Of a stretch of DNA of 64,000 nt, positions 13,301 to 25,500 are shown piece by piece. Made by a program: the position numbers and the translations under genes. The notes under the pieces are model-generated. The model was not told the origin of the DNA. It saw nothing but the letters and a program-made list of their open reading frames with translations, and did no database searches. Every line of letters starts with the position of its first letter. Positions within the stretch are counted from its first letter, which is position 1. The stretch is from the NCBI RefSeq assembly GCF_003344965.1, contig NZ_CP031194.1, forward strand, positions 8,246,001 to 8,310,000, read 5' to 3'. This DNA comes from Streptomyces paludis (lineage in GTDB: Bacteria; Actinomycetota; Actinomycetes; Streptomycetales; Streptomycetaceae).

Positions 13301-16300
13301 GGGCGGGTGTGTCGTCCTTCGGCGTGTCCGGCACCAACGCGCATGTCATCCTGGAAGCCCCTGAGCCTGCTGCCGGGCCGGTCGAGGGCGTGGCTGATGG
13401 TGCGTCCCGAGGCGTGGTGCCGTGGGCACTGTCGGGGAAGACGGCCGAAGCGGTACGGGCCCAGGCGGCGCGCTTGCTGGACCGGGCGGCGGCCGACCCC
13501 ACGCTCGAAACGCGGGACGTGGCCCGGTCGCTGGCGACGACCCGGTCCCGGTTCGATCACCGTACGGTCGTCTTGGGCACGGACCGCGACACCCTGCTCG
13601 CCGGGCTTCGCGCGGTAGCGGAGGGTACGCCCAGTGCACAGGCGTTCCAAGGCCATGCCCGGGCGGGATCCGGAGCCGGTGTGGGTGTGCTGTTCAGCGG
13701 CCAGGGTGCGCAGCGGCTGGGTATGGGGCGCCGGTTGTACGCGTCGTCGGCGGTGTTCGCTGAGGCGCTGGACGTGGTCCTGGCGGAGTTGGATCCGCAG
13801 CTGGACCGGCCGCTGACCGAGGTCATGTGGGGTGAGGATCCGGAGCTGCTGGAGCAGACGGGGTGGGCGCAGCCTGCTTTGTTCGCGGTGGAGGTGGCGC
13901 TGTTCCGGGTGCTGGAGTCGTGGGGAGTGACTCCGGACTACCTGTTGGGCCACTCCGTCGGTGAGATCGCTGCCGCGCATGTGTCGGGCGTGCTGTCGTT
14001 GGCGGACGCGTGTCGTCTGGTGTCGGCACGCGGCCGGCTGATGCAGGCGCTGCCGACCGGTGGGGCGATGGTGGCGGTGGAGGCCGGCGAGGACGAGATG
14101 GCCGGGCTGCTCTCGGAGCGGGTGTCGATCGCGGTGATCAACTCGCCCGGGTCATTGGTTCTGGCCGGTGACGAGGATGAAGTCACCCGAATCGCTGGGG
14201 AGTTCGCGGGTCGTGGTCGGCGGACGAGTCGGCTGCGGGTGTCGCATGCTTTCCACTCGTCGTTGATGGAGCCGATGCTCGACGAGTTCGAGCAGGTGTT
14301 GAAGTCGCTGGTCTGGCATGCGCCGGGGATCGCGGTGGTGTCGACGCTGACCGGTGAGGTGGTGGACGCGGAGGAGTTCTGCGTTCCGGCGTACTGGGTG
14401 CGTCAGGTGCGGGAGACAGTCCGGTTCGCCGATGGCGTACGGCGGTTGGAGGCGCTCGGTGTACGGACGTTGATCGAGGCGGGGCCGAACGGGGCTCTGG
14501 CCGCGATGGCACAGCACACCGCCACCGATGAGGCCGTCGCCGCCGTACCTCTGCTGCGCGGCGACGACCAGCCCGAGGACACCGCCCTGGCCGCCGGAGC
14601 CGCGAGGCTGTACGTCCGGGGTGTTCCCATGAACAGGCATGCGCTCTTCACCGGATCCGGTGCCGGTGCCGGTGCCGGTGCCGACGTTGACGGGGACCGG
14701 TGGGTGGATCTGCCGACCTACGCCTTCCAGCGCGAGCGGTACTGGGTCGAGGCGGCGGAGACCACGGCCCCCGCCGTGCGGGACACGGAGGACGCGGAGT
14801 TCTGGGCGTCCGTCGAGCGGCAGGACGTGGGGGCGCTCGCGGAGTCGCTGGGGCTCGACAGCGCTGTCGTGTCCCCGCTGCTGCCCGCGCTGTCCTCGTG
14901 GCGCGACCGGAACCGTGACGACCGGACCGTGGACAGCTGGCGCTATCGCGAGCTTTGGAAGAAGCTGGACGGCTTCTCCTCCGCGGAGGTGACGTCCCCC
15001 TGGCTGGTCGTTGTGCCCAGTGCCAGTGCCAGTGCCAGTGCCAGTGCCAGTGCCGTCGACGCGGATGACTGGGCGGCGCAGGTGGTGGCCGCGATGGGCC
15101 CGGATGCCCACGTACTGGAGCTGACGGACGACGGCGCGGACCGCGCGGCGCTCGCCGCACGCCTGCCCGATGGGGACTTCGCCGGTGTGCTGTCCCTGCT
15201 GGCGACGACCGGGTCCGGCGAGCGCGGTGAGCGCGGTGAGCGCGGTGAATCCGGGCCGGGCGCGACCCCACCCGGTGTGGTCCCGACGCTGACACTGCTC
15301 CAGGCGCTCGGCGACGCCGGGAACGAGGCGCCCGTGTGGGCGGTGACCCGCGGTGCGGTGTCGGTCGGGCGGCAGGACCCCGTGACCAGCCCCTGGCAGG
15401 CCGGTACCTGGGGCGTCGCCCGGGTGGCCGCGCTGGAGAGGCCGCGGCAGTGGGGCGGTGTGGTGGACCTGCCCGGGACGCTCGACGACCGGGCGACGCG
15501 ACGGCTCACTTCGATTCTGTCGGAAGTGTCGGTACGGTCCGCATCCGCGGAGCCCGGGGCCTCGGGCGAGGACCAGCTCGCGGTGCGGGACGGTGAGGTG
15601 TTCGGCCGACGGCTTGTGCACGCGCCGAGCGGCGGCTCCGGCGCGGGGCCCTCCGGAGCGGTGCCCTGGTCGGTGGGCGGCACCGTACTGATCACCGGCG
15701 GCACGGGCGGGCTCGGTGCGTTCGTCGCCCGGTGGGCGGTCGAGCGCGGCGCCGAACACGTCGTCCTGCTGAGCAGGCGTGGCCCGGACGCGACGGGCGC
15801 CCAGCGGCTGTGCGCAGAACTGGAGGCACTGGGCGCGCGGGTCACCGTCGCCGCCTGCGACGTGACGGATCGGAGCGCGCTCGCCGCTGTGATCGACGGC
15901 ATCCCCGGGGACGTTCCGCTGACCACGGTGGTGCACGCCGCCGGAGTGAGCCACGGGGTCGTGGAGATCGATGAGGTGACACCGGGCCAGGTGGAGGCGG
16001 AACTGCGGGCCAAGGTGGCCGGCGCCACACACCTCGATGAGCTGACGCGTGACATGGATCTGGACGCGTTCGTGCTGTTCTCCTCGGGCGCCTCGGCATG
16101 GGGCAGTGGTGGCCAGTCCGCCTACGCCGCCGGGAACGCCTATCTGGACGCCCTGGCGGCGCACCGCCGGGCGCACGGGCGGCCGGGCACCGCGATCGCG
16201 TGGGGCAACTGGGCCGAGGCGGGGATGGCCGTCGACAATCCGGAACAGGGGGCGTATCTGCGGAGGTTGGGCGTTCTGCCCATGCGTCCGGAACTCGCTC

Positions 16301-17025
16301 TCACGGCCCTCGCGCGCATACTGCGCGACGACGAGTCCGGGATGACCGTCACGGACATGGACTGGTCGAAGTTCGCTCCGGCGTTCACGGTGGCCAGGGC
16401 AAGCGCGCTGCTGTCCGACATCCCCGAGGTCGGTCAGGCCCTCGCCGGGGCCGCCGTACCGGACACCGACGACGCTGCGGGATCCGGATTCGCCCGGCGG
16501 TGGGCGGCTCTCGCAGCCATTGAACGCCCCAGATTCCTCAAGGAGTTCATTCGGGGACACGTCGCCACCGTGCTGGGGCACGGCGCCGCCACCCGGATCG
16601 ATGTTGGGCAGGCGTTCAAGGAGCTGGGCTTCGACTCGCTGACGGCGGTGGAGCTGCGTAATCAGCTCACCGCGGCGACCGGTCTTGTCCTGCCCGCCAC
16701 ATTGGCCTTCGACTATCCCTCGATCACCGCACTCGCCGGACACCTGACCGAACTGCTGGGCGGCGACAGCGAGTCGGACGACGACAAGGCCCTCCGCAGG
16801 GCCATCGCGTCCGTCTCGCCGGCCAGGCTCCGAGAAGCGGGTCTGCTGGATCTCGTCCTCGGTCTGGCCGACAACACGCAAGATCAACGGCATCAGGATC
16901 AGCAGCAGCAACAACAGCAACAGCAACAAGAACAACAGCAGCAAGAAGACGATGAGGCAGCCCTGTTGGCCGCCGACGTGGACGATCTGGTCCGGATCGC
17001 TCTCGCTGGAAACGACGATTCGTGA
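1..17025 (+). CDS. Modular type I polyketide synthase, 5' end cut by window (end of M0, then M1-M3)
   Basis: The gene is open from the first base, and the in-frame GTG at position 1 is not a true start because it lies inside a ketoreductase structural subdomain. About 5674 residues are visible. Domain order is KR(dead)-ACP, KS-AT(malonyl)-DH-KR-ACP, KS-AT(methylmalonyl)-DH-KR-ACP, KS-AT(malonyl)-KR-ACP, then a C-terminal docking tail. The three KS domains have TACSSS (Cys646, 2436, 4200), the EAHGTGT His and the GHTQAAAG His. ACP phosphopantetheine serines sit in GFDSL (412, 2205, 3967, 5546). The cytoplasmic multienzyme extends the chain by three complete modules and hands it to the next PKS, which starts 25 bp downstream. 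The tail carries a polyglutamine run before an acidic docking helix. Assignment as PKS is certain; the compound is unknown. Confidence 0.98.
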   Translation: MGRHDPLTGPRQGGVWGLGRVAALERAARWGGLVDLPEAFDDRAARRLASVLTGERDEDQLAVRDNGVFGRRLVRASTRPATRTGTAPALWRTGGTTLITGGTGGLGVFVARWAVERGAEHVVLLSRSGPDAEGAGTSRAELERLGARVTIVACDVADRDALSGVVDSVRDTLRVVVHAACVRQPLMDLDTVTADDVTAELRAKVTGAEHLDELTHGLELDAFVLFSSGTATWGSAGQAGCAAADAALDALAAHRRARGQTALSVAWGAWAEAGMSVDTPEQSAYLRRLGVLPLRPTQALAALQRALNDDDTTLTVSDMDWARFAPAFTAARPSPLLSDLPEVAEALAGDSASGTDETALTDFGRRWAGTPAGERPRFLHDLIGGHVAAVLGHSSPDRADVGQAFKELGFDSLTAVELRNRLAAATALSLPTTLVFDYPTITGLAGHLTELLDSTTAPAGDTAGHPVSPRPAPVDNDPIVIVGMACRLPGGVASPEELWGLVTEGQDAITGFPTDRGWDLAELYGTGPHASVTAEGGFLHDAGEFDAGFFGISPREAIAMDPQQRLLLETSWEALEHAGIAPASLADDPVGVFIGAIPSGYAEVAARSGEDMAGHLVTGGSQSVLSGRVAYTLGLRGPAVTVDTACSSSLVALHLAVQAVRSGECSMALTGGVTVMATAEAFVGFSVQGGLASDGRCKAFADGADGTAWSEGAGVLVVQRLSDARRAGRQVLAVVRSSAVNQDGASNGLTAPNGPAQQRVIRQALAGAGLSAADVDAVEAHGTGTVLGDPIEAQALIATYGQGRSEERPLWLGSLKSNIGHTQAAAGVAGVIKMVMAMRHGVLPRTLHVDEPSSRIDWSQGDVRLLTEAAPWPESDRPRRAGVSSFGVSGTNAHVILEAPEPVAAPVESVDGPAADGQSGSAVPWVLSGKTAEAVRAQAARLLEWTEARPTVDLRDMGWSLATTRSPLDHRAALVGADRDTLLAGLRACAAGEPTLQGQPAGATSGVGVLFSGQGAQRLGMGRRLYASSAVFAEALDVVLAELDPQLDRPLTDVMWGEDPGLLEGTGWAQPALFAVEVALFRVVESWGVTPDYLLGHSVGEIAAAHVSGVLSLADACRLVAARGRLMQELPTGGAMVAVEAGEDEVAGLLSSRVSIAVINSPESLVLAGDEDEVACIAGEFAGRGRRTSRLRVSHAFHSSLMEPMLDDFERVLASLTWGLPRIPLVSTLTGEVASAELLCSPAYWVRQVRETVRFADGVRRLEALGVRTLIEAGPVGVLAAMAQQTCTEAVTAVALLRGDDQPEDTALVTAAARLFVQGVPLDWAPFFAGARRIDLPTYAFQRQRYWPDGPAAVGNVLGAGLTPAEHPFLGATVSLPDSGGTLFTGRVSLLSHPWLADHVVRGQAVFPMTGFMELAVRAGDTVGCEQLSELTLETPLMIPAEGGRGLQVSLTEQERGWTVTIHSRPDGGEVWTRHATGVLSAAPSTTDDTMFDAVGPQWPPAGATVVDIARTDTTGPESAGHEETYGPVFQGLTRAWAQGQRVWAEVALPESQTERAGAFGMHPALLDAVLRAAAFAAPRKQWGLDGEGDGAEDGGGEGTRLPFHVTGLVLRASGAARVRACLTRTGRDEVSVAVTDGAGEPVLSIGSVLTRSWSETDITDGADDTAVLVPRWTELPRTSGAGLVRPGDDWTVVGTGGHHTDMPALTASLDAGTPVPRRVVLVPPHHSVPHEVVRATHDVTAWTLAQLRHWLEERRYAEARLTVVTRAAVTTGPDDPLTDLPAAAVWGLVRSAQTENPDRITLVDLETRYAPETLNAPEARNTPDGLNTPDGLRDDAAVTGQDLLTLVLRADATGEPQVALRGDTVLVPRLVRHTTAEATAPTTPAALAGPNGAVLITGGTGGLGSRLAQHLVRHHGVRDLLLVSRRGERAEGAAELVATLSGLGARATVVACDVSDRDALAALLATHPVAGVVHTAGVVNDGIIGTLTPERLGSVLAPKADATWHLHELTRDLGLDLSLFVVFSSLAGLFGGPGQGNYAAANVFADAVMQARRQNGLPGISLAWGAWSPEAGLTAALSDIDLRRMNASGMPPLSIEQGLGLFDRALSAGEPVVGLTRLDTVALRAQPEVPLVLRSLVGRVVRRSAGDGRHDTDGFAHRWAGIPADDRTRFLRELIHGQVTTVLGHGAATRIDVGQAFKELGFDSLTAVELRNQLTAATGLVLPATLAFDYPSITALADHVAELLGAPRAEDISAVPAVLPATDDPVVIVGMACRYPGEVSSPDQLWRLVADGRDAVAGFPEDRGWDLDELLGSGPGSGASVTAKGGFLAGVGEFDAGFFGISPREAVATDPQQRLLLEASWEALEHAGIDPTSLAGSPVGVFVGAFESGYAQVAGRSGEDMTGHLMTGGSPSVASGRVAYVLGLQGPALTVDTACSSSLVALHLAAQALRSGECTMALAGGVTVMATPETFVGFTQQGGLSADGRCKAFADGADGTGWSEGAGVLVVQRLSDARREGRRVLAVVRSSAVNQDGASNGLTAPNGPAQQRVIRQALAGAGLSAAGVDAVEAHGTGTVLGDPIEAQALLATYGQDRSADRPLWLGSLKSNIGHTQAAAGVAGIIKMVMAMRHGVLPRTLHVDAPSSKVDWSQGDVRLLTEATPWPETGRPRRAGVSSFGVSGTNAHVILEADTESEYATDAPATDLGTGIEAGAGGGTGLAGTEVPWVLSGRSVEAVRGQAVRLLEWAEGAPGVAVPDVAWSLATTRAVFDHRAVVAGGDREELLSGLRAVADGEPAAGVSQGRAAGGVDSAGVVFVFPGQGAQWVGMARELMDESAVFAEAMSECADALGAFVDWKLSDVLDDESALDRVEVVQPVLWAVMVSLAKVWRSCGVEPAAVVGHSQGEIAALCVAGGLSLSDGARVVALRSRAIADTLAGSGGGMAAVSLSAERATSLIERWDGRLSLAAVNGPSSVVISGDAEALRDLVADCEADSVRARVIPVDYASHSVQVDVIRDRLLEELAAVHPEPASLPVYSSVTGKLLDTTSADAAYWVRNLRDTVRFEEATQALIAAGRHTFVEVSPHPVLTTPLQETLDATGAEGIAVGTLRRGEGGSRRMVASLAELFVQGVPVAWERLFAGLDARRVELPTYAFQHERYWPDAPATVGDVVAAGLASAEHPLLSAMVELPESGGLLFTGRISVRTHPWLADHMVRGHAVLPPTAFVELAVRAGDSVGCGHLRELELAAPLVVPERGGCRLRVSLTECEEGWTVSVHARPDGGEHWTRHATGLLTTRTSSDADFTGLAAAAPWPPSGATEIDLSGLYAHTGTGLSGTDVVRGPVFQALTRAWAQGDRIWAEAALPESRTDRAGAYGVHPALLDAALQAVTAESGLLPAAFGDVVLRATGATHVRVCLTRIHDDEYSVAIVDGDGAPVLSIGSAVLRPIPEGDFAAAPQDAVILVPQWTALDAVSGGSTSASASADGWVVVGPGGEATDLDTLIAAVAAGAPVPRQVVLAVPHHPRPAPGLVHEVTVRTLEEVQRWLGEQRFAATRLAVLTRSAVTTGADDPVTDLPAAAVWGLIRSAQTENPDRITLVDLTPDAPLDLPALAAAVLTAEDQVAFRDGEMRVPRLIRRTPVAAPAAAGDGETGAVRGTVVITGALGGLGSLTARHLVRAHGVRHLLLASRRGERAEGAAELTEELTALGARVTVVACDVSDRDALAAMLAAVPEEHPVSGIVHTAGVLDDGVIGSLTGERVSRVLRPKVDASWHLHELTQGMDLSFFVVFSSLAGLLGGPGQGNYAAGNVFADTLAQWRRQAGLPGVSMAWGAWTPEVGLTGTLTDVDLRRMARAGMPLLTVEQGLDLFDQALSSDDAVLGLTRLDTAALRAQGEVPTVLRSLVGGVVRRAAGEARQRPGGFARRWSALPAEERPRFLHGLLRGHVAAVLGHRSPDHIDADEAFKLLGFDSLTAVELRNEVAAATGLALPATLVFDYPTITLLAEHLADRLAELLGETRTPADAVGTPPPVVSVTDDPIVIVGMACRFPGDVADPDGLWRLLADGEDAVAGFPTDRGWDLDELLGSGASATARGGFLDGVGDFDAGFFGISPREAIAMDPQQRLLLETSWEALEHAGIDPASMAGTAAGVFVGAFPSGYTELASRADGDLAGHLITGGSGSVVSGRVAYTLGLHGPAVTVDTACSSSLVALHLAAQALRSGECTMALAGGVTVIATPDTFVGFSQQGGLSADGRCKAFADGADGTGWSEGAGVLVVQRLSDARREGRRVLAVVRSSAVNQDGASNGLTAPNGPAQQRVIRQALAGAGLSAADVDAVEAHGTGTVLGDPIEAQALIATYGQGRSEERPLWLGSLKSNIGHTQAAAGVAGVIKMVLAMRHGVLPRTLHVDAPSSKVDWSEGMVRLLTDTTPWPESDRPRRAGVSSFGVSGTNAHVILEAPEPAAGPVEGVADGASRGVVPWALSGKTAEAVRAQAARLLDRAAADPTLETRDVARSLATTRSRFDHRTVVLGTDRDTLLAGLRAVAEGTPSAQAFQGHARAGSGAGVGVLFSGQGAQRLGMGRRLYASSAVFAEALDVVLAELDPQLDRPLTEVMWGEDPELLEQTGWAQPALFAVEVALFRVLESWGVTPDYLLGHSVGEIAAAHVSGVLSLADACRLVSARGRLMQALPTGGAMVAVEAGEDEMAGLLSERVSIAVINSPGSLVLAGDEDEVTRIAGEFAGRGRRTSRLRVSHAFHSSLMEPMLDEFEQVLKSLVWHAPGIAVVSTLTGEVVDAEEFCVPAYWVRQVRETVRFADGVRRLEALGVRTLIEAGPNGALAAMAQHTATDEAVAAVPLLRGDDQPEDTALAAGAARLYVRGVPMNRHALFTGSGAGAGAGADVDGDRWVDLPTYAFQRERYWVEAAETTAPAVRDTEDAEFWASVERQDVGALAESLGLDSAVVSPLLPALSSWRDRNRDDRTVDSWRYRELWKKLDGFSSAEVTSPWLVVVPSASASASASASAVDADDWAAQVVAAMGPDAHVLELTDDGADRAALAARLPDGDFAGVLSLLATTGSGERGERGERGESGPGATPPGVVPTLTLLQALGDAGNEAPVWAVTRGAVSVGRQDPVTSPWQAGTWGVARVAALERPRQWGGVVDLPGTLDDRATRRLTSILSEVSVRSASAEPGASGEDQLAVRDGEVFGRRLVHAPSGGSGAGPSGAVPWSVGGTVLITGGTGGLGAFVARWAVERGAEHVVLLSRRGPDATGAQRLCAELEALGARVTVAACDVTDRSALAAVIDGIPGDVPLTTVVHAAGVSHGVVEIDEVTPGQVEAELRAKVAGATHLDELTRDMDLDAFVLFSSGASAWGSGGQSAYAAGNAYLDALAAHRRAHGRPGTAIAWGNWAEAGMAVDNPEQGAYLRRLGVLPMRPELALTALARILRDDESGMTVTDMDWSKFAPAFTVARASALLSDIPEVGQALAGAAVPDTDDAAGSGFARRWAALAAIERPRFLKEFIRGHVATVLGHGAATRIDVGQAFKELGFDSLTAVELRNQLTAATGLVLPATLAFDYPSITALAGHLTELLGGDSESDDDKALRRAIASVSPARLREAGLLDLVLGLADNTQDQRHQDQQQQQQQQQQEQQQQEDDEAALLAADVDDLVRIALAGNDDS
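1429..6745 (+). other. M1: KS-AT(malonyl)-DH-KR-ACP
   Basis: KS spans about 1429-2694 (Cys646). AT spans about 3016-3890 with GHSVG (Ser1098) and the HAFH malonyl motif near 3580. DH spans about 4090-4960 with HxxxGxxxxP (His1399) and HPALLD (Asp1568). KR spans about 5680-6390 with Tyr2039 and a VND version of the B-type LDD motif. ACP spans about 6520-6740. The module adds C19-C20 and makes the C20=C21 alkene. The DH-KR linker holds a perfect 18-bp tandem pair (5464-5499). Confidence 0.93.
5464..5499 (+). repeat. 18-bp perfect tandem repeat (x2) in the M1 DH-KR linker
   Basis: Two exact copies encode NTPDGL twice. An upstream partial copy (NAPEAR) suggests older expansion. Confidence 0.85.
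6793..12040 (+). other. M2: KS-AT(methylmalonyl)-DH-KR-ACP
   Basis: KS spans about 6793-8067 (Cys2436). AT spans about 8431-9330 with GHSQG (Ser2901) and YASH near 9007, the methylmalonyl signature. DH begins near 9526 (His3210; HPALLD present). KR spans about 10954-11700 with LDD and Tyr3801. ACP Ser is 3967. The module adds C17-C18 with a methyl at C18 and makes C18=C19, conjugated to the M1 alkene. The KR nucleotide motif is TGALGGLG rather than the TGGTGGLG of its neighbours and still fits TGxxGxxG. Confidence 0.93.
14659..14682 (+). repeat. GGTGCC hexanucleotide repeat (x4)
   Basis: Encodes alternating Gly-Ala in the post-AT linker of M3. Confidence 0.85.
15019..15054 (+). repeat. AGTGCC hexanucleotide repeat (x6)
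   Basis: Six exact units encode six Ser-Ala pairs within the KR structural subdomain of M3. Confidence 0.92.
15220..15246 (+). repeat. GAGCGCGGT nonanucleotide repeat (x3)
   Basis: Encodes Glu-Arg-Gly three times in the M3 KR structural subdomain, 165 bp after the AGTGCC repeat. Confidence 0.88.
16771..17022 (+). other. C-terminal docking tail with polyglutamine run
   Basis: After the M3 ACP come a helical, charged segment ([14 protein letters not shown] to LVLGLAD), then a Gln-rich linker with ten Gln, one Glu and four Gln (codons 16900-16944, mixed CAG/CAA). The end is an acidic hydrophobic helix ([11 protein letters not shown]). The final helix has the pattern of class 1 PKS docking domains and should contact the coiled coil that begins the next protein. 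The polyglutamine is unusual for this position. Confidence 0.8.
16900..16944 (+). repeat. CAG/CAA repeat encoding polyglutamine
   Basis: Fifteen consecutive codons encode ten Gln, one Glu (GAA at 16930) and four Gln. CAG and CAA are interspersed, which limits pure trinucleotide slippage. CAA is otherwise rare in this GC-rich DNA. Confidence 0.9.
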
Positions 17026-17040
17026 CAACGCGGAAACTGT

Positions 17041-17044
17041 GGAG
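17041..17044 (+). promoter_or_regulatory. Ribosome binding site that decides the M4-M6 start
   Basis: GGAG lies six bases before the ATG at 17051. The reading frame is open back to 16952, but starting there would overlap the previous gene and add residues unlike any PKS N-terminus. The 17051 start begins a typical docking coiled coil. Confidence 0.8.
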
Positions 17045-17050
17045 CTGACA

Positions 17051-20000
17051 ATGAGTACGTCTGCGGACAAAATAGTTGACGCGTTGCGCGCCTCGTTGCT
17101 GGAGAACAAGCGACTCCAGCGCAAGAACCAGCAGCTCGTCGCCGCCTCGACCGAGCCGATCGCGATCATCGGCATGTCATGCCGGCTGCCCGGCGGTGTG
17201 TTCGGCCCCGATCAGCTCTGGGACTTGGTCGACGAGGGCCGGGACGCGATCTCGGGCTTCCCCGACGACCGCGGCTGGGACCTGGAGGCGCTGCACGGCA
17301 GCGGGAACAGCGCCTCGGCCACGGCCGAAGGCGGCTTCCTCGCGGGCGCCGGGGAGTTCGACGCGGGCTTCTTCGGGATCTCGCCGCGTGAGGCGATCGC
17401 GATGGACCCGCAGCAGCGGCTGCTGCTGGAGACGTCCTGGGAGGCGCTGGAGCACGCGGGCATCGCCCCGTCGTCCCTGGCGGGTGGCCAGGTCGGCGTG
17501 TTCGTCGGTGCTTCTCCCTCGGGGTACGTGGAGGTGGCGGACCGGTCCGGGGACGATGTGGCGGGGCATCTGATCACCGGTGGTTCCCAGAGTGTGATCT
17601 CCGGCCGCGTGGCATACACCCTGGGTCTCCAGGGCCCGGCGCTGACGGTGGACACCGCGTGCTCGTCCTCACTCGTCGCCCTGCACCTGGCCGTTCAGGC
17701 GCTGCGATCCGAGGAGTGCTCGATGGCTCTCGTCGGTGGCACGGCGGTCATGGCGACCCCGGACACCTTCATCGGCTTCTCCCAGCAGGGCGGGCTGGCG
17801 GCCGACGGCCGGTGCAAGGCGTTCGCGGACGCAGCCGACGGCACGGGATGGGCCGAGGGTGCGGGTGTGCTGGTGGTGCAGCGCCTGTCGGACGCCCGAA
17901 AGGAAGGCCGCCGGGTGCTGGCGGTCGTACGGTCGAGCGCCGTCAACCAGGACGGCGCGTCCAACGGGCTGACCGCGCCCAACGGTCCCGCACAGCAGCG
18001 GGTCATCCGGCAGGCCCTCCTGAACGGCGGACTGTCGACGGCCGACGTGGACGTGGTCGAGGGACACGGTACGGGTACGGTGCTGGGCGACCCGATCGAG
18101 GCGCAGGCGCTGCTCGCCACGTACGGCCAAGGGCGCCCGGAGGAACGGCCGTTGTGGCTCGGGTCCCTGAAGTCGAACATTGGGCACGCGCAGGCCGCCG
18201 CCGGTGTCGCGGGCGTGATCAAGATGGTCATGGCGCTGCGGCACGCCGTGCTGCCGCCGACCCTGCACGTGGACGCGCCCTCCGCGAAGGTCGACTGGTC
18301 CCGGGGTGCCGTAAGGCTGCTGACCGAGTCCACCCCGTGGCCCGAGACGGGCCGTCCACGCCGGGCGGGGGTGTCGTCCTTCGGTGTGTCGGGGACGAAC
18401 GCGCACATCATTCTCGAAGCCGCCACCGAGACCGGGACCGAGCCCCGGACCGAACAGGACGGCGTACCGGCGCGGCCGGTTCTGCGCGGTGCGGTGCCGT
18501 GGGTGCTGTCGGGCAAGACGGCAGAGGCAGTACGGGACCAAGCGGCCCGGCTCTTGGAGTGGGCCGGGACGGGGTCGAGCCCGGAGATCGAACCGGCCGC
18601 TGTGGGGCGGTCGTTGATCACCACCCGGGCTCTGTTCGATCACCGCCTGGTGGTGGCCGGTGACGACCGCGAAGAGCTGCTGGCCGGGCTGCGGGCCGTA
18701 GTGGCGGGCGAGCCTGTGCCGCAGGTGGTCCAGGGTGCGGCGGCCGGTGACACGGACGCGGGTGTGGTGTTTGTGTTCCCGGGCCAGGGCGGCCAGTGGG
18801 TCGGTATGGCGCGGGAACTGATTGATGTATCACCGGTGTTCGCGGAGGCGATGTCCGAGTGCGCTGAGGCTCTGGGCGCGTTCGTGGACTGGAAGCTCGC
18901 GGATGTGCTGGATGATCAAGTGGCCCTGGACCGGGTGGAGGTGGTGCAGCCGGTTCTGTGGGCGGTGATGGTGTCGCTCGCGAAGCTGTGGCGGTCGTGC
19001 GGTGTGGAGCCGGCCGCCGTGGTCGGCCATTCCCAAGGAGAAATCGCTGCCCTCTGTGTGGCGGGCGGTCTGTCGCTGTCGGACGGGGCCCGGGTCGTCG
19101 CTCTGCGGAGCCGCGCGATAGCGGACACCTTGGCGGGTAGCGGTGGTGGTATGGCGGCGGTGTCGCTGCCCGCCGACCGGGCCACAGAGCTGATCGAGCG
19201 CTGGGACGGCCGACTCTCGCTGGCGGCGGTGAACGGCCCCTCATCCGTGGTGATTTCCGGTGATGCCGAGGCGCTGCGGGAGCTGGTAGTCGGATGCGAG
19301 GCGGACAGCGTCCGTGCACGCGTCATTCCAGTGGATTACGCCTCCCACTCGGTTCAGGTGGATGTGATCCGGGACCGGCTGCTTGAGGAGCTTGCGGCAG
19401 TTCATCCGGAACCGGCATCCGTCCCCGTGTACTCCTCCGTCACCGGGAAGCTTCTGGACTCCGGCACGGCCGTTGACGCGGCCTACTGGGTGCGTAATCT
19501 GCGCGAGACCGTACGGTTCAAGGATGTCACCCACGCACTGATCGCCGACGGATACCGGGCGTGGCTGGAGATCGGTCCGCACCCCGTTCTGACCACCGCC
19601 GTGCAGGAGACACTGGACGAGGCCGGTGAGACGGGCGTCGTCCTGGGGACGCTGCGCCGTGGCGAGGGCGGTGCCCGGCGGATGGGCGCGTCGCTGGCCG
19701 AGCTGTTCGTGCGGGGTGGACACGTCGCGTGGGAAGCGGTGTTCGGCGGAGCCGGTGCGGGTGCCGACACCGCCACGGACACAGGCCCCGCCGACGGGAA
19801 GGGCTGGCCGGGCGTCGACCTGCCGACGTACGCGTTCCAGCACGAGCGGTACTGGCCGGACAGCCCGGCCGCCGTCGGGGATGTCATCGGGGCGGGCCTG
19901 GCGTCCGCCGGACATCCGCTGCTGGGCGCGATGATCTCCCTGCCGCAGTCCGGCGGCACACTGTTCACGGGCCGGATCTCCCTCCGGTCGCACCCCTGGC

Positions 20001-22550
20001 TGGCCGACCATGTGGTGCGCGGTGTGGCCGTGTTCCCCGGCACCGGATTCGTGGAGCTGGCGATCAGAGCCGGCGACGCGGTGGGCTGCGACCAGGTCGG
20101 TGAGCTGGTGCTCGAAGCCCCACTGGTCGTGCCCGCGCAGGGCGGCTGTCAGATCCAGCTCCTCCTGACCGAGGAGCTGCCCGGCTGCTGGACCCTGGCC
20201 GTCCACGCTCGGCCCGACACCACCGACGCCTGGACCCGTCACGCCACCGGCGTTCTGACCCGCCGTACGACCGGCGGCGTCGTAGACGAGAGCGCCTTCG
20301 CCGACCTCGATTCGGTGTGGCCGCCCGCTCGGGCGAAGGCGGTCGACACCTCCGGGATGTACGGCACCGACGCGGACCCGGAGGCGGACCAAGAGGCTGG
20401 TCCCGACGGGCGTACCGGTCCAGGCGCCGATGTGTTCTACGGGCCGGTGTTCCAGGGCCTGACCAAGGCATGGCGTCAGGGCGACCAGGTCTGGGCCGAA
20501 GTCGCCCTGCCCGAGAGCCGTCCGGCGGAGTCCGGACCGTTCGGTATCCACCCGGCTCTGCTCGACTCCGTGTTGCACGCCGCGATGTTCTTCACCGGCT
20601 CGGACGCGATCGCGCCCGCCCGGCTGCCCTTCACGTTTACCGATGTCGTCCTGCGGGCCTCGGGCGCGACCCGGGTACGGGTGTGCCTGACCCGCACCGG
20701 CGAGGACGAGGTCGCCGTCGTCGTGGCCGACAGCACGGGCTCCCCGGTGCTGTCGATCGGATCCCTGCTGACCCGCCCGCTGCCGGAGGGCGACTTCGCC
20801 GCCGGCCTTCAGGACACGGCCGTGCTCGTGCCCCGCTGGATCGGTGTGGACGCTGTCCCGGACAGTTCGGTGCCGTCCGCCGGTGACTGGGCCGTCGTGG
20901 GCCAGGACGCGGCGTATCCCGACCTCGACGCGCTCATCACGGCGCTCGACGGTGGGACCCCGGTGCCCCGCACGGTGCTCCTCGCCGTACCGCACCACCC
21001 CGATGCCCCGTCGGAGGCGGTCGCCGGCCTGGCGCACCGGGTCACGGTGTGGGCGCTCGAACAGCTCCAGCAGTGGCTGGCCGAACCGCGCCTCGGCGAC
21101 ACGCGGCTGGCCGTGGTGACCAAGGCGGCGGTCACCACCGGTGCGGACGATCCGGTACTCGACCTGCCCGCCGCGGCGGTATGGGGCCTGGTCCGCTCGG
21201 CCCAGGCGGAGAACCCCGACCGGATCACCCTCGTCGACCTGGAGACCTACGACGACCTCGGCCCCGGCCTCGCGGCACCGCTCCGTGCGGTCGCGACCGG
21301 CGAGCCCCAGGTCGCGGTACGCGGCACCGCGCTGCGCGTTCCGCGCCTGGTCCGCCACACCGCGGCACTCCCCGCGACCGCGGATGAGCCCGGGACTGGG
21401 CGGGCCATGACCGACGAGACCGTGACCGACGAGCCTGGGATTGACGACAAGGTCTCCACCGGTACGGTCCTCATCACCGGCGGGACCGGCGGTCTGGGCG
21501 GCCTCACAGCACGGCACCTGGTCCGCGCGTACGGTGTCCGTCACCTGCTCCTGCTCAGCCGCGCGGGAGAGCGGGCCGAGGGCGCCGCCGAACTGGTCGA
21601 GGAGCTGACCGGGCTCGGCGCTCAGGTCACCGTCACCGCCTGTGATGTGACGGATCGTCAGGCATTGGCCGGCGTACTGGCGGCCGTGCCCGCCGAGCAT
21701 CCGCTGTCCGGTGTCGTCCATACCGCGGGCGTGCTCGACGACGGTGTCATCGGCTCCCTGACCGCTGACCGGGTGGACCGGGTGCTGGCACCGAAGGTCG
21801 ACGCCGGCTGGCACCTGCACGAGCTGACACGGGAACTGGACCTCTCGCTCTTCGTGATGTTCTCCTCGCTCTCCGGGCTGCTGGGCAGCCCCGGCCAGGG
21901 CAACTACGCGGCGGGCAACGTCTTCGCGGACGCCGTGGTCCAGTGGCGACGGCAGCTCGGCCTGCCCGCCGTATCGATGGCCTGGGGAGCCTGGACCCCG
22001 GACATCGGGCTGACCGGGACCCTCTCCGACATCGATCTGCGCCGTATGAACAGCACGGGAATGCCCCCGCTCGCGGTGGCACAGGGGCTGGACCTGTTCG
22101 ACAAGGCCGTTCGTGGCGACGAGGCGGTGCTCGGGCTGACGCGTCTCGACCTCGTCGCGCTGCGCGGGCAGGCGGACCTGCCGTCCGTGCTCCGCTCCCT
22201 CGTCCCCGGCGGTGTGGCCCGTCCGTCCGTCGGCGACGACCGCCAGGACCCGGACAGTTTCGCCCGGCGCTGGGCGAGCATCCCGGCCGCGGAACGCCCC
22301 ACCGCCCTCATGGACTTGATCGGCGCGCATGTCGCGGCTGTCCTCGGGCACAGCTCCGCCGACCGGATCGACACGGGGCAGGCGTTCAAGACGCTCGGAT
22401 TCGACTCGCTGACGGCGGTGGAACTCCGTAACCGGCTGGCCGGACTGACCGGGCTGCGGCTGCCCGCGACTCTGGTGTTCGACTACCCGACCATGGACGC
22501 GCTCGCCGGCCATGTGGCCGGACTGCTCGGTGACGCGCCCGCCGAGACCG
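17051..22550 (+). other. M4: docking-KS-AT(methylmalonyl)-DH-KR-ACP
   Basis: The docking helix spans 17051-17148. KS spans about 17150-18420 (Cys204). AT spans about 18760-19660 with GHSQG (Ser661) and YASH near 19337. DH spans about 19907-20790 (His987, HPALLD). KR spans about 21461-22190 (LDD, Tyr1619). ACP spans about 22310-22550. The module adds C13-C14, a methyl at C14 and the C14=C15 alkene. Confidence 0.93.
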
Positions 22551-25500
22551 AGCGGCCGAGCCTGCCGCCGGTGGTGTCGGTGACCGACGACCCGATCGTG
22601 ATCGTCGGCATGGCCTGCCGCTTCCCCGGCGATGTGGCCGGCCCGGACGACCTGTGGCGGCTGGTGGCCGAAGGCCGGGACGCCGTGTCGGACTTCCCGG
22701 TCGACCGGGGCTGGGACCTGGAGGAGCTGTACGGCCCCGACGGCCCCGGATCGGGGTCGGGCGCGTCGGTGACGGCCAAGGGCGGATTCCTCGCCGGTGT
22801 AGGGGAGTTCGACGCGGGGTTCTTCGGGATCTCACCGCGTGAGGCGGTGGCGACCGATCCGCAGCAGCGGCTGCTGCTGGAGACCTCGTGGGAGGCGCTG
22901 GAACACGCCGGAATCGCCCCGGTGTCGCTCGCGGGCAGCTCGGTCGGTGTGTTCGTCGGAGCCTTCGAGTCGGGCTATACGCAGGTGGCGAGCCGGTCCA
23001 TCGACGATGTGGCAGGTCACCTGGTCACCGGCGGTTCGCAGAGTGTGCTGTCGGGCCGGGTGGCGTACACACTGGGGCTGCACGGTCCGGCGGTGACGGT
23101 GGACACGGCGTGTTCGTCCTCGCTGGTGGCGCTGCACTGGGCCGCGCAGGCGCTGCGTACGGGCGAGTGCTCGATGGCCCTGGTCGGCGGGGTGACCGTG
23201 ATGGCCACCGCCGACGCGTTCATCGGATTCTCGGTGCAGGGCGGGCTGGCGGCCGACGGCCGGTGCAAGGCGTTCGCGGACGCGGCCGACGGCACGGGCT
23301 GGTCCGAGGGCGCCGGGGTGCTGGTGGTACAGCGGCTGTCGGACGCCCGCCGCGAGGGCCGCCGGGTGCTGGCCGTCGTACGGTCGAGCGCCGTCAACCA
23401 GGACGGCGCGTCCAACGGGCTGACCGCTCCCAACGGTCCCGCACAGCAGCGGGTGATCCGGCAGGCACTGGCCGGCGCCGGACTGTCCGCCGCCGAGGTG
23501 GACGCGGTGGAAGCACACGGTACGGGGACGGTGCTGGGCGACCCGATCGAGGCACAGGCGCTGATCGCCGCCTACGGCCAGGACCGTCCCGCCGACCAGC
23601 CCCTTCTGCTCGGTTCGCTGAAGTCGAACCTTGGCCATACGCAGGCCGCGGCCGGTATGGCCGGTGTGATCAAGATGGTCATGGCGATGCGGCACGGTGT
23701 GCTGCCGCGGACCCTGCACGTGGATGCCCCCTCGACGAAGATCGACTGGTCCGAGGGCGCGGTGCGGCTGCTCACCGAGTCCACTCCGTGGCCGGAGTCC
23801 GATCACCCGCGCCGGGCGGGTGTGTCGTCCTTCGGGGTGTCGGGGACGAACGCGCACGTCATTCTTGAGGCCCCGGAGCCGGCCGATCCCGACGAGCCCC
23901 GTACCGGCCGTCCCGTGCCCGGTGCCGGAGCGGCGGTGCCGTGGGTGATGTCGGGCAGGACCCCCGAGGCGGTGCGTGCTCAGGCCGCGCGGCTGGCGGA
24001 CTGGGCGGCGGCCGAATCCGACCTGGATGTGCGGGACGCGGGCTGGTCCCTGGCGGCGACGCGCTCTGTCTTCGACCACCGGACGGCGGTGGTCGGCGCG
24101 GGTCGCGAGGAACTGCTGACCGCGCTGCGGGCCCTGGCGGACGGCGCACCGACGGCTCAGGCGATCCAGGGACCCGGCCCGGTGAGCGGTGGCGTGGCTG
24201 TGCTGTTCAGCGGTCAGGGTGCGCAGCGGTTGGGTATGGGGCGGCGGTTGTACGCGTCGTCGGCGGTGTTCGCGGAGGCGTTGGACGGCGTACTGGCTGA
24301 GTTGGATCCGCAGCTGGACCGGCCGCTGACTGATGTCATGTGGGGTGAGGATCCTGGGTTGTTGGAGGGTACGGGTTGGGCGCAGCCGGCGTTGTTCGCG
24401 GTGGAGGTGGCGCTGTTCCGGGTGGTGGAGTCGTGGGGGGTGACTCCGGACTATCTGCTGGGCCATTCGGTGGGTGAGATCGCTGCCGCGCATGTGTCGG
24501 GTGTGCTGTCGTTGGCTGATGCGTGTCGTCTGGTGGCGGCGCGCGGTCGCCTGATGCAGGCGCTGCCGACCGGTGGCGCGATGGTCGCGGTGGAGGCTGG
24601 CGAGGACGAGGTCGCCGGGCTGCTCTCGGAGCGGGTGTCGATTGCGGTGATCAACTCGCCGGAGTCATTGGTTCTGGCGGGTGATGAGGAGGAAGTCACG
24701 CGCATTGCGGGGGAGTTCGCGGGTCGTGGTCGGCGGACGAGTCGGCTGCGGGTGTCGCATGCTTTCCACTCGTCGTTGATGGAGCCGATGCTCGACGAGT
24801 TCGAGCGGGTATTGGCCACTCTGGCGTGGGGAATCCCGCGGATCCCCCTCGTGTCGACGCTGACCGGTGAGGTGGCCTCCGCGGAACTGCTCTGCTCTCC
24901 GGCGTACTGGGTGCGTCAGGTGCGGGAGACCGTCCGGTTCGCCGATGGTGTACGGCGGTTGGAGGCGCTCGGCGTACGGACGCTGATCGAGGCGGGGCCG
25001 AACGGGGCTCTGGCCGCGATGGCGCAGCACACCGCCACCGACGAGGCCGTCGCCGCCGTACCCCTGCTGCGCGGCGACGACCAGCCGGAGGACACCGCCC
25101 TGGCCGCCGGAGCGGGACTTCTGTTCGCCCGGGGCGTCCCTCTTGACTGGGACCGGTACTTCACCGGGGCACAGCGGACGGAGCTGCCCACCTACGCGTT
25201 CCAGCGACAGCGGTACTGGCCCGACGCCGTGGGTGTGATCGGGGATGTGGTGGGAGCGGGGCTGGCCGCCGCCGAGCACCCGTTGCTGGGCGCGATGGTG
25301 GCTCTGCCCGACTCGGGCGGGATGCTGTTCACCGGAAGGCTGTCGCTCCACACGCACCCCTGGCTGGCCGACCACGTGGTGCGCGGTGCGGTCGTCTTCC
25401 CCGGCACGGGGTTTGTCGAGCTGGCCGTACGGGCCGGTGACGCGGTGGGCTGCGGTCAGGTGAGCGAACTGATCCTGGAAGCGCCGTTGGTTCTTCCCGC

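Larger units (their letters stand above)
12097..16770 (+). other. M3: KS-AT(malonyl)-KR(A-type)-ACP
   Basis: KS spans about 12097-13362 (Cys4200). AT spans about 13675-14530 with GHSVG (Ser4652) and HAFH. There is no DH: the AT is followed by a KR structural half (about 14770-15650) and the catalytic KR (about 15685-16380). The KR has Tyr5375, Asn5379 and Trp5367 eight residues before the Tyr, and lacks LDD; this is an A-type, normally L-hydroxyl, ketoreductase. ACP Ser is 5546. It is the only module here predicted to leave a hydroxyl (C17). The linkers contain GGTGCC, AGTGCC and GAGCGCGGT tandem repeats. Confidence 0.92.

Noticed and set aside
16952-17050. Upstream extension of the M4-M6 gene start
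   Set aside because: It overlaps the previous gene's end. The ATG at 17051 has a GGAG site and begins a normal docking coiled coil.
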